Shown: one piece after another, positions 23,649 through 30,431 of the stretch
How the letters are laid out: the number at the start of each line of letters is the position of its first letter
Position numbering within the stretch: the stretch's first letter is position 1
Origin: Streptomyces akebiae
GTDB taxonomy: Bacteria; Actinomycetota; Actinomycetes; Streptomycetales; Streptomycetaceae
Direction: 5' to 3'
Assembly (NCBI RefSeq): GCF_019599145.1
Contig: NZ_CP080647.1
Span: forward strand, 6,634,001-6,698,000
DNA: 64,000 nt
Notes under the pieces: generated by a model
Told to the model about the DNA's origin: nothing
The model's database searches: none
Seen by the model: only the letters and a program-made list of their open reading frames with translations
Made by a program: the position numbers and the translations under genes

Positions 23649-25001
23649 GTGACCTGGTTCGTGGTCGCCGTGGTGGTCGTCGCTGTCGCAGGTCTTCTGC
23701 GATGGCGGCGCCCCGCCTGGTACTGGCTGTCCTTCGGTGTCGCGCTCGCCGCCGTGCGGGTCCTGGTCCGCTACTCCTCGGTCATGGACGCATGCGGACT
23801 GACCGTGCCGCCTGCCCGCTGGCGTCTGGCTCTGGCCCGGATGACCAATCGGGAGATGCCCGAGCCCCGGCCCCCGCGTGTGCTGCGGCTGCGTCCGACC
23901 CGCACAGGCCTGGTGCTGCGACTCAAGCTCAGGCCTGGACAGGATGCGTTCGACTTCGCCGCCGCCACCGATCGGCTGCGCCACTCCTTCGGCCTGTACG
24001 GGATCACCTCGCGGGAGATCCGCTCGGGCGTGGTGGAGTTACGCATGACCGGCTATGACGTCCTCAGGCGGGTCCAGATGCCCAGGCGGCTCGACACCCG
24101 CCCGATGCGCGTCCCGGTTGCCCTCCGCGAGGACGGCTCGGTCCACTACCGCGATTACCGGGCCGTGCCGCACGGGCTGACGCTCGGCGCCACGGAGTCC
24201 GGGAAGTCCGTCTACCAGCGCAACCTAGTCGCGGGGCTCGCTCCACACCGCGTCGCCCTGGTCGGCATCGACTGCAAGCAAGGGGTTGAGCTGTTCCCGC
24301 TGGCTCGCCGGTTCTCCGCCCTCGCCGACAACCCCGACACCGCGCTTGAGGTCCTGGAGGCGTTGGTAACGCACATGGGGGAGGTGTATCAGCTCATCCG
24401 GGCCCAGCAGCGGATCAGTGTCGCCGTGCCGGACGCGGAGATCGCCGCCGACATCTGGGACCTGCCCGAAGACCTGCGGCCGGTTCCGGTCGTGGTCCTC
24501 GTGGACGAGGTCGCCGAACTCGCCCTGTACGCAAGCAAGCAAGAGGAGAAGCGGCGGGACCGGATCGTCACGGCCCTGGTCCGCCTCGCCCAGCTCGGCC
24601 GGGCGGCCGGCATCTACCTGGAGATCTGCGGCCAGCGCTTCGGCTCCGAACTCGGCAAGGGCATCACGATGCTTCGGGCCCAGCTCACCGGCCGCACCGC
24701 CCACCGCCTCAACGACGAGACCTCCGCCAACATGGCCTTCGGTGACGTCGCCCCTGACGCCGTCCTGGCCGCGATCCAGATACCCGCCGAGACCCGCGGC
24801 CTTGCCATTGCCGGGGACTCGACCGGAGGCTGGCACCGCATCCGCGCCCCTCACACCTCGCTGCGCGAAGCCGTGAACATCTGCAACAAGCACGCGCACC
24901 GCACTCCTGACGTGCCCGCTCTGGAGCCGTTCCGGCCCTCCGTCGCCGCGGTGCCCGATACCCGGGTGCGGCTGACCAAGACGGCGCCCTCGACCGCCTG
25001 A
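23649..25001 (+). CDS. FtsK/SpoIIIE-type conjugal DNA translocase (TraB/TraSA)
   Basis: 450 residues from a GTG at 23649. Two hydrophobic N-terminal helices (FVVAVVVVAVAGLL and WLSFGVALAAVRVLV) anchor it in the membrane. The motor domain has Walker A LGATESGKS near residue 180 and Walker B VVVLVDEVAEL near 285, followed by IVTALVRLAQLGRAAGIYLE and GQRFGSELGKGI. In Streptomyces this single hexameric protein moves double-stranded DNA between mycelia by recognising short clt repeats through a C-terminal winged helix. Here the C-terminus (about 370-450) is short, so clt recognition is not evident. A TTA codon at 24039-24041 would make transfer bldA-dependent. Confidence 0.9.
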   Translation: MTWFVVAVVVVAVAGLLRWRRPAWYWLSFGVALAAVRVLVRYSSVMDACGLTVPPARWRLALARMTNREMPEPRPPRVLRLRPTRTGLVLRLKLRPGQDAFDFAAATDRLRHSFGLYGITSREIRSGVVELRMTGYDVLRRVQMPRRLDTRPMRVPVALREDGSVHYRDYRAVPHGLTLGATESGKSVYQRNLVAGLAPHRVALVGIDCKQGVELFPLARRFSALADNPDTALEVLEALVTHMGEVYQLIRAQQRISVAVPDAEIAADIWDLPEDLRPVPVVVLVDEVAELALYASKQEEKRRDRIVTALVRLAQLGRAAGIYLEICGQRFGSELGKGITMLRAQLTGRTAHRLNDETSANMAFGDVAPDAVLAAIQIPAETRGLAIAGDSTGGWHRIRAPHTSLREAVNICNKHAHRTPDVPALEPFRPSVAAVPDTRVRLTKTAPSTA

Positions 25002-25083
25002 CCTCCACTCCTCCTCGGCCGGCGCGACCGCCTCGCGCCACGTCCCTACCCCTCCCATGCCCGACGACAGGAAGGAACCCGCG

Positions 25084-25764
25084 ATGGCCCGCCCGCGAGT
25101 CGACGCCGTCCTGGTCCAAGCCGTCATCGCCGGAGCGCTCTCCTTCGCCCACCTGCACGACCTCGCGGCCGCTGCCGGACAGGACGGCTGGAAAGCCTGG
25201 GCCTACCCGATCAGCGTCGACCTGCTGCTGGTCGCCGCCTGGCGCCGACTGCGTACGGACGGGCCGTCCCGGCTGGCCTGGTGCTGGTTCGTCATCGCCC
25301 TGGCGGCGTCGCTCGGCGCCAATATCGCCACAGCGGGACTCCTCGACCTCGACCACGTCCCGGCCTGGTTGCGGATCCTCGTCGCCGCCTGGCCCGCCCT
25401 CGCCTTCATGGGCGGCACCCTCCTTGCTCACTCCAGTAGCAGCCGCGAGCCGGTAGTGCCGGAACCGTCGGGCTCTGCGCCCGAACCGCCGGTCGTCGAG
25501 CCGGATCGGACTCGCGCGCCGGCGATGGATGCCGACGAACCGCCCGCGATCCGGGCTCCTGCCTCCGCTCCGCTCGCTGTGACACCCCTGCCGGTTCCGG
25601 CCGCGCTGGTCGACCACGCCCGCAAGGTCGCCGACGACCACCGCGCCCGTACCGGGACCCCCATCGACACCGACACGCTTCGCGCCCGGCTCGGCGTCCC
25701 GGCCCACCTCGCCGACGCGGTCGCCGCCCGACTCGACCCACCGCCACACGAGGGAGACCGATGA
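25084..25764 (+). CDS. DUF2637 membrane protein (SpdB-like spread protein)
   Basis: 226 residues from the ATG at 25084 (GGAAGGA 8 nt upstream). Four hydrophobic helices fill residues 5-120 (AVIAGALSFAHLHDLAAAAG, YPISVDLLLVAAWR, FVIALAASLGANIATAGL, LRILVAAWPALAFMGGTLLA), the DUF2637 pattern. A Pro-rich linker follows and then a soluble tail (DHARKVADDHRARTGTPIDT) that may be a small DNA-binding helix bundle. Spd proteins help spread the element along the recipient mycelium. Its stop overlaps the next ATG (ATGA), so it is coupled to the small gene at 25761. Confidence 0.75.
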   Translation: MARPRVDAVLVQAVIAGALSFAHLHDLAAAAGQDGWKAWAYPISVDLLLVAAWRRLRTDGPSRLAWCWFVIALAASLGANIATAGLLDLDHVPAWLRILVAAWPALAFMGGTLLAHSSSSREPVVPEPSGSAPEPPVVEPDRTRAPAMDADEPPAIRAPASAPLAVTPLPVPAALVDHARKVADDHRARTGTPIDTDTLRARLGVPAHLADAVAARLDPPPHEGDR

Positions 25765-25955
25765 CGCGTGACTTCGGCGACCTGACCGCCGCCGACTACC
25801 TCGATGCCGCCCGTGAGATGACCGCCGCCAACCGGCCGTACCTGGCGCACCTGCTCGCCGAGGAAGCAGCCGCCCGTACCACTGACCCGGCCACCGCCGC
25901 CGGTATCCGGGCCAGCTACCCCCATCCGTCGAACGCCCGGAAGGAGAGCGACTGA
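25761..25955 (+). CDS. Small AICE protein, unknown function
   Basis: 64 residues; the ATG overlaps the stop of the DUF2637 gene (ATGA). The sequence is helical (LTAADYLDAAREMTAANRPY, LAHLLAEEAAARTT) and resembles a short helical-repeat unit. It lies within the transfer operon. No function is known to me; a partner role for the neighbouring spread proteins is possible. Confidence 0.6.
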   Translation: MTRDFGDLTAADYLDAAREMTAANRPYLAHLLAEEAAARTTDPATAAGIRASYPHPSNARKESD

Positions 25956-25956
25956 C

Positions 25957-26148
25957 ATGCCCGCCCGCGAGCACTTCCACTCCGTGATGCGGATCGGCCC
26001 CGTGCAGATCGGCACCCACCGCGACCGCGCCGGCCGCACCGTGCACGCCGCCGTCTGCACCGCCGACCGCTGCGGCTGGTCCGCCGACTACACCAGCCGG
26101 TCCGCCGCCCAGCTCGCCGCCCGTACCCACCGCTGCAAGGTCCGTTAG
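25957..26148 (+). CDS. Mobile element transfer protein with Cys/His knuckle
   Basis: 63 residues directly after the previous gene. The sequence REHFHSVMRIGPVQIGTHRD, HAAVCTADRCGWSADYTS and LAARTHRCKVR matches short proteins often labelled mobile element transfer protein in Streptomyces. The CxxxxC pair with the later HRC could bind zinc. It sits between the DUF2637 gene and two small membrane proteins, as in related elements. Its exact function in spreading is not established. Confidence 0.65.
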   Translation: MPAREHFHSVMRIGPVQIGTHRDRAGRTVHAAVCTADRCGWSADYTSRSAAQLAARTHRCKVR

Positions 26149-26160
26149 GAGATCGCCGCC

Positions 26161-26316
26161 ATGGAAGTTCCCCTCTGGCTCGCCCTGCTCGTCGTCGGCT
26201 GGCTCGGCGTCAAGCTGTTCCGCCCGCCCGGGTGGCTGATCGCCGTGCTCCTGCTGGGCGGATTCCTCCTCGCCGACAGCGTCCTTGCGCCCGTCGTCAA
26301 CGACTTCGTCAAGTAG
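26161..26316 (+). CDS. 51-residue membrane protein of the spread operon
   Basis: An ATG at 26161 with AGGAG 9 nt upstream opens a 51-residue frame ending at TAG 26314-26316. The protein is two hydrophobic helices joined by KLFRPPG: EVPLWLALLVVGWLGV and WLIAVLLLGGFLLADSVLA. Size, ribosome site and tight spacing to both neighbours (12 and 24 bp) argue that it is a real gene. Tiny two-helix proteins are typical of the spd region, but no function is known. Confidence 0.7.
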   Translation: MEVPLWLALLVVGWLGVKLFRPPGWLIAVLLLGGFLLADSVLAPVVNDFVK

Positions 26317-26340
26317 CTCGCCACGAAAGGAAGTTCACGC

Positions 26341-26658
26341 ATGCTTCGGCCGAAGATCCCGACCAATCCCGCACCGACCGGCCGAGTGACGCCGTCCACG
26401 GTCGTCACGCCGACCGCAATCGTTCCGGGGACCCGCACCCCGCCGACCGTGCCGAGCACTCCGGCACCCTCGCGACCCGCGGTCCCGCTCACGCCCGGCA
26501 CCGTGCTCGCCCTCGTCGGCGGTGGCACCGCCGCGCTCCTGGTCGTCGGCGCCGTTCTCGTCTCCATGCTCCTGGCGGTCGCCGTCACCGGGGCCTCGGT
26601 AGCCCTCTGCGCCGTCGTCCTGCGCTCCCTCCTCGCCTCCGAGGGCAAGCGGCGCTGA
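26341..26658 (+). CDS. SpdD-like spread protein
   Basis: 105 residues, AAAGGAAG before the ATG. The N-terminal half is rich in Pro and Thr (TNPAPTGRVTPSTVVTPTAI), followed by a long hydrophobic segment LALVGGGTAALLVVGAVLVS continuing to AVTGASVALCAVVL and a short basic tail (SEGKRR). This plan matches SpdD-like proteins of Streptomyces plasmids, which affect pock size, meaning spread along the mycelium. Membrane topology is predicted by eye. Confidence 0.75.
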   Translation: MLRPKIPTNPAPTGRVTPSTVVTPTAIVPGTRTPPTVPSTPAPSRPAVPLTPGTVLALVGGGTAALLVVGAVLVSMLLAVAVTGASVALCAVVLRSLLASEGKRR

Positions 26659-26747
26659 CCGGTACCCGGGCGGCTCCGATACCGCCAAGCATCCGCCGCC
26701 CGGGTCCCGTCCCTGCCCGATCCACTGAACCGGAAGGAAGTCCCAGC

Positions 26748-26891
26748 ATGCCGCAGCGCCCCTGCCCGGCGCCCCGCGTCTGCTCGAACCTTGACCTCTT
26801 CGTCGCCGGGACGTCCGGCGGCCACCCCTGCACCGTCACGGGCTGCTCAGCAGCCGCGATACGAGGCCACGGGGAGGGCACGCATGTCTGA
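26748..26891 (+). CDS. 47-residue Cys-containing AICE protein
   Basis: An ATG at 26748 with GGAAGGAAG 7 nt upstream gives 47 residues (PCPAPRVCSNLDLFVAGTSG, then HPCTVTGCSAAAIRGHGEG). The four cysteines form two pairs and could bind a metal. Its TGA (26889-26891) overlaps the start of the replication gene, which suggests coupling of rep translation to this small gene. No family name is known to me. Confidence 0.6.
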   Translation: MPQRPCPAPRVCSNLDLFVAGTSGGHPCTVTGCSAAAIRGHGEGTHV

Positions 26892-28248
26892 CGTGCTCGA
26901 CCCGATCACCCTCGGCGACCTGCTGAGGGTGGCTTCGGCCCCCGACTACTTCCGCTGGGAAGAGCAGATCCGCCGTACCGGCGGCTGCGCCGACCCGATC
27001 CACCTCACTGGCTGGGTCCTGCACAAGGACAGGATGACCGGCGAGACCCTGCACCACTACTCGACGGCAACCGAACCGGGCGGACGGCTCCGCCTCGCCT
27101 GCGGCAACCGTCGCGCTTCCCGGTGCCCGGCCTGCGCCTGGACGTACGCGGGAGACACGTACCACCTCATCCGCGCGGGCCTGGCGGGGGACGACCGCCG
27201 GGACATCCCGGGTACCGTCCGCGATCATCCCCGTGTCTTCGCCACGTTCACCGCGCCGTCCTTCGGACCGGTGCACAACCGCCCCGATCACGGCGTGTGC
27301 CGCTGCGGTGTCCTCCACGCCCCGGATGCTGCCGAACTGGGCACGGCCCTCGACCCCGGAACGTATGACTACGCCGCCGCTGTCCTCTTCAACAACCACG
27401 CCGGACAGCTCTGGCAGCGCTTCACCAACCGGCTCCGCCGCGAGATCGCTGCCCGCGCCAGCCTCAGCCAACGCGAACTCGGCGAGGTCTGCCGGGTCTC
27501 CTACGGCAAGGTCGCGGAGTTCCAGAAGCGCGGCGCCATCCACTTTCACGCGGTGCTCCGGGTCGACGGCCCCGACGGACCGGACACCGCCCCGCCCTCC
27601 TGGGCCACGGTGACGCTCCTCGCCGACGCCATACGCGCCGCTGCCGCGCACTCCTACACCTCGGTCTCGGTACCGGCGGCCGACGGTCAGCCCGCCCGTA
27701 CCTTCCGCTGGGGCCGACAACTCGACGTACGGCCGGTCAAAGCCTTCGGGGACGGCTCCGACATCACGGAACAGGCCGTCGCCTCGTACGTCGCCAAGTA
27801 CGCCACCAAAGCCGCCGAGAGCACCGGCACCCCGGACCGCCGTATCGGTGAACTCTCCGAACTCGACCGCCACCAGGTCCCCGACCACACCCGGCGGCTC
27901 ATCGAAGCCTGCAAGCTGCTCGACCCGCTGTACCCGGACCGGCGTCTGTGGGCCTGGGCGCACATGCTCGGCTTCCGCGGCCACTTCTCCTCCAAGTCGC
28001 GCCGCTACTCCACCACCCTCGGGGCCCTGCGGCAGGCACGCGCCGACTACCGCGCCGCTGAGGAGCAGGCGGCCCTCGGCCGTGAGGCGCCGACGCCGGA
28101 CACCGTTCTCGTGCTGGCCGACTGGCAGTACGGCGGCCACGGCCACACCCCCGGTGAATCCGCCCTCGCCGCCACCATCCATCGCGACCTGCAACGCAAC
28201 CGCGAGACAGCCCGTGAAGTGCTGCGCGCCGAAGGGAGCACAGCATGA
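26884..28248 (+). CDS. repSA: RepSA-like rolling-circle replication initiator
   Basis: 454 residues from the ATG at 26884 (GGGGAGGG 6 nt upstream). A zinc-knuckle-like start (RLACGNRRASRCPACAWTYA) is followed by motif 1 (RVFATFTAPSFGPVH), the HUH metal motif HFHAVLR near residue 220, and motif 3 with the likely nicking tyrosine in SYVAKYATKAAE near residue 300. RepSA of pSAM2 nicks one strand to start rolling-circle replication of the excised element. The double-strand origin was not identified. The gene is coupled to xis by an ATGA overlap, giving a rep-xis-int unit. Confidence 0.88.
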   Translation: MSDVLDPITLGDLLRVASAPDYFRWEEQIRRTGGCADPIHLTGWVLHKDRMTGETLHHYSTATEPGGRLRLACGNRRASRCPACAWTYAGDTYHLIRAGLAGDDRRDIPGTVRDHPRVFATFTAPSFGPVHNRPDHGVCRCGVLHAPDAAELGTALDPGTYDYAAAVLFNNHAGQLWQRFTNRLRREIAARASLSQRELGEVCRVSYGKVAEFQKRGAIHFHAVLRVDGPDGPDTAPPSWATVTLLADAIRAAAAHSYTSVSVPAADGQPARTFRWGRQLDVRPVKAFGDGSDITEQAVASYVAKYATKAAESTGTPDRRIGELSELDRHQVPDHTRRLIEACKLLDPLYPDRRLWAWAHMLGFRGHFSSKSRRYSTTLGALRQARADYRAAEEQAALGREAPTPDTVLVLADWQYGGHGHTPGESALAATIHRDLQRNRETAREVLRAEGSTA

Positions 28249-28442
28249 CCACCGCCATCCGTTCGCGCAGCATGCTCACCCTCGCCGAGGTGTGCGACGA
28301 GCTGGGCATCTCGCGTTCCACCTTCTACGACTGGCGTGCCAAGCGGCGCGCGCCCCGCTGCATCAAGCTCCCGAACGGAGATTTGAGGATCCGTCGGACC
28401 GAACTCGACCACTGGCTTGACGAGCGGGAGGACGCGGCCTGA
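28245..28442 (+). CDS. xis: Excisionase (AlpA/MerR-type HTH)
   Basis: 65 residues. A single winged-helix HTH fills the protein: MLTLAEVCDELGISRSTFYD, WRAKRRAPRCIKLPNGDL, RIRRTELDHWLDE. Such proteins bend DNA next to att and steer the integrase toward excision. The ATG overlaps the rep stop (ATGA) and its own stop overlaps the integrase start (TGATG), so production of Rep, Xis and Int is linked. Confidence 0.88.
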   Translation: MTTAIRSRSMLTLAEVCDELGISRSTFYDWRAKRRAPRCIKLPNGDLRIRRTELDHWLDEREDAA

Positions 28443-29872
28443 TGGAGACGACGTACGACGTCAAGGTCTACAACATCCTCACGTACAAGGGCTCCAGGAA
28501 GACCACCTACACGGTGCGCTGGGTGGTGGCAGGCAAGCGCTGGCGCGAGCCGTTCGACAAGAAGGCACTTGCCGAGGGGTTCCGCTCCGGACTGATCCAG
28601 GCCACGGGCAAGGGGGAGGCGTTCGTCATCGCGACGGGGCTTCCCGTCTCCCACCGGTCCAAGGCGGCCGACGTGACTTGGTACGCGTTCGCCCTTGAGT
28701 ATGTGGATGCCCGCTGGCCTCAGCTCAGCGGCAACAGCCGGAAGAACATCGCCAAGACGCTCACCACGACCACCCTGGCGCTGCTGCGCGCACGGCCTAC
28801 GCAGTTCGATCCGGTGGCTGTGCGGACGGCCCTCCGAGAGTGGGCGTTCAACGCGAACCGCCGAGCGGAGGCGCCACGGGACGTCGTGACGATCCTCCGA
28901 TGGATCGAGCGGAACTCCCTGCCGGTCGCGGCCTGGGAGGATCCCGCAAAGGCTGACGCCGTCCTTCAGGCCCTTGACACCCGGCTCGACGGCAAGCAGG
29001 CGGCGGCCTGGTCGCGCAAGCGGCACCGCAGGATCCTCAACGTCGTCATGAAGTACGCGATCAGGCGTGGCGTCCTCCGGGACAACCCTCTTCCCAAGGG
29101 GAAGGACGCGACGGCGGTCACCCGAACGAGTAATGCCGTGGACAAGCGTTGCCTCCTCAACGCCGATCAAGCGGCGGCACTCCTCGGGCACATCCGGAAG
29201 CGCTCCCGGGGCGGCAAACGGCTGCACGCGTTCTTCGCGACCCTGTACTACTGCGGGCCCCGCCCGGAAGAGGCTGTGGCCATGCGCGTGGCGGATGTGA
29301 GGCTGCCGGATTCCGATGCCGCCGATCAGTGGTGCGAACTGGTGATCCACACCGCGACTCCGGAAGTCGGCAAGCAGTGGACCGACACGGGGGAGATACA
29401 CGAGCGGCGCGACCTCAAGGGCCGTGCCGAAGGGGACACGCGGACGGTGCCGGGACACCCCGCCCTGACCCGCATCCTGAGGCAGCACATCGAGGACGAG
29501 CAACTGAAGCCCGGTGATCTCCTCTTCCCGGGCGAGAACGGCGGCATCCTCGCCGGATCCGTCATCCGTCGCGCCTGGCGCGGCGCTCGGCAAGCCGTAC
29601 TGCCGCCGCACGTCTTCGACTCACCTACCGGACGGCGGGTCTACGACAACCGGCATACGCGGCTCACCAAATGGCTCAACGACGGCATTCCGCCCGCCCA
29701 GGTCGCGGAGTGGGCGGGCAACAGCGTGCCCGTGCTGCTCGCCACCTATGCCCGGTGTGTCGACGGGCAGCTTCCTGACCTGAAACGGCGGCTCGAAGCC
29801 GCCGGCGATCTGCCGGAGCCTGCCGAGGAACAGCGCGCCGACTCGCTCGGCGCCACCCGGATATCGCCCTGA
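28442..29872 (+). CDS. int: Tyrosine site-specific integrase
   Basis: 476 residues. The N-terminal arm-binding and SAM-like domains (to about residue 185) precede a catalytic domain with the first Arg in YYCGPRPEEAVAMRVADV near 272, the HxxR motif in NRHTRLTKWL near 404, WAGNS at about 423 and the nucleophile in TYARCVDG near 436. It would recombine the tRNA-Arg att sites during integration and, with Xis, excision. The gene ends 171 bp from the right repeat, and two TTCGACAC copies lie in that gap. Nothing suggests inactivation. Confidence 0.92.
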   Translation: METTYDVKVYNILTYKGSRKTTYTVRWVVAGKRWREPFDKKALAEGFRSGLIQATGKGEAFVIATGLPVSHRSKAADVTWYAFALEYVDARWPQLSGNSRKNIAKTLTTTTLALLRARPTQFDPVAVRTALREWAFNANRRAEAPRDVVTILRWIERNSLPVAAWEDPAKADAVLQALDTRLDGKQAAAWSRKRHRRILNVVMKYAIRRGVLRDNPLPKGKDATAVTRTSNAVDKRCLLNADQAAALLGHIRKRSRGGKRLHAFFATLYYCGPRPEEAVAMRVADVRLPDSDAADQWCELVIHTATPEVGKQWTDTGEIHERRDLKGRAEGDTRTVPGHPALTRILRQHIEDEQLKPGDLLFPGENGGILAGSVIRRAWRGARQAVLPPHVFDSPTGRRVYDNRHTRLTKWLNDGIPPAQVAEWAGNSVPVLLATYARCVDGQLPDLKRRLEAAGDLPEPAEEQRADSLGATRISP

Positions 29873-29886
29873 GGGACGCCGAAAAC

Positions 29887-29905
29887 TTCGACACGTATTC
29901 GACAC
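29887..29905 (+). other. Putative integrase arm sites, right end
   Basis: Two tandem TTCGACAC copies (29887-29894 and 29898-29905) lie just after the integrase gene. The second is part of GTATTCGACAC, which also occurs at 5840-5850 inside the left end. Spacing is 11 bp, one helical turn. Binding by Int is inferred. Confidence 0.45.
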
Positions 29906-29939
29906 AGCGACCCGCAGAAACCCGGTGACAGCCGCACAT

Positions 29940-29983
29940 CCCCGGATTCCCGCCCCCTCCGAGGGGAGGGGATCCGGGGTTTT
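29940..29983 (+). terminator. Terminator of the rep-xis-int operon
   Basis: CCCCGGAT (29940-29947) pairs with ATCCGGGG (29972-29979), with an inner CCCCTCC/GGAGGGG stem, followed by TTTT. It is a good intrinsic terminator that also shields the tRNA from integrase transcription. Confidence 0.8.
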
Positions 29984-30010
29984 CCGTTGGGTGCTCGTAT
30001 GGCCTCTGAG

Positions 30011-30094
30011 CAGCAAAAACGCCCTCCCGAGGGAGGGCGGGGAGTGGGCGCCCCCGGCAGGACTCGAACCTGCGGCCAAGCGCTTAGAAGGCGC
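30011..30094. repeat. Right attachment site (direct repeat within tRNA-Arg)
   Basis: 84 bp matching 5677-5760 with three mismatches; 30044-30094 is identical to the left copy. The 3' part of the tRNA and its terminator in this copy were brought in by the element, so the tRNA stays functional. The mismatches fall only in the terminator loop and the base after its stem. Confidence 0.9.
30015..30038 (-). terminator. Element-supplied tRNA-Arg terminator
   Basis: Minus-strand stem GCCCTCC/GGAGGGC with loop CTCG, then five T residues, 11 bp after the tRNA discriminator base. The loop differs from the displaced chromosomal copy at 5681-5704. Confidence 0.8.
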
Positions 30095-30121
30095 CTGCTC
30101 TATCCACTGAGCTACGGGGGC
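30049..30121 (-). tRNA. tRNA-Arg (anticodon TCT)
   Basis: 73 nt. The acceptor GCCCCCG pairs with CGGGGGC, discriminator G, D arm GCTC/GAGC, anticodon stem GGCGC/GCGCT around the loop CTTCTAA (anticodon TCT, AGA codons), variable loop TGGCC, and T arm GCAGG-TTCGAGT-CCTGC. CCA is not encoded. AGA is rare in Streptomyces, so this is a low-demand tRNA, a common kind of integration target. The 3' 46 nt derive from the integrated element. Confidence 0.95.
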
Positions 30122-30431
30122 CGGGTGTGGTGGCCTCTGTCGTGGTGCCCGGGTGTGGGCTGATCCGTGACGTTGCCGGGGACAAGGATAGGGCTCCCGA
30201 GTCCTTGTCCCTGTTGCTTCGCCTCCGTGGCTCAATGTGGAGGTTCAGTGAAGCGGTCCTGATAATCGCAGGCAGGTACGAATCGTGCACCTCTTTTGCG
30301 GCCTCGGGCCCCGGGTGTTGTGCACTCGTTATGCCTGCGCCCCTCTCGTCCCCTCCGTCCCGTGTGTCCTGTCGGCGCGCAGGCGTGCTTATATGCTTCA
30401 GAAAGTCCACAAAATTGGGCATTCTTCGCAT
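30122..30431. other. Region between tRNA-Arg and dynA
   Basis: 310 bp holding the tRNA promoter (minus strand) and the dynA promoter. An ATG at 30393 is in frame with dynA and could be its start. No operator palindrome was seen. Confidence 0.4.

Larger units (their letters stand above)
5710..30094. mobile_element. AICE (pSAM2-type integrative conjugative element) in tRNA-Arg(TCT)
   Basis: About 24.3 kb bounded by the tRNA-Arg direct repeats. It carries the full set known for actinomycete integrative and conjugative elements: RepSA-like HUH initiator, Xis and tyrosine integrase at the right end, an FtsK/TraB translocase, DUF2637 and SpdD-like spread proteins, a KorSA-like GntR repressor and a Pif-like GntR-Nudix immunity protein. 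Such elements replicate by rolling circle after excision and transfer double-stranded DNA with the single Tra protein. A cargo block of nuclease, acetyltransferase and peptidase genes and an IS110 transposase sits between the left regulator and pif. All backbone genes look intact, so excision and transfer are plausible. The exact crossover base inside the 51-bp identity cannot be read. Confidence 0.92.
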
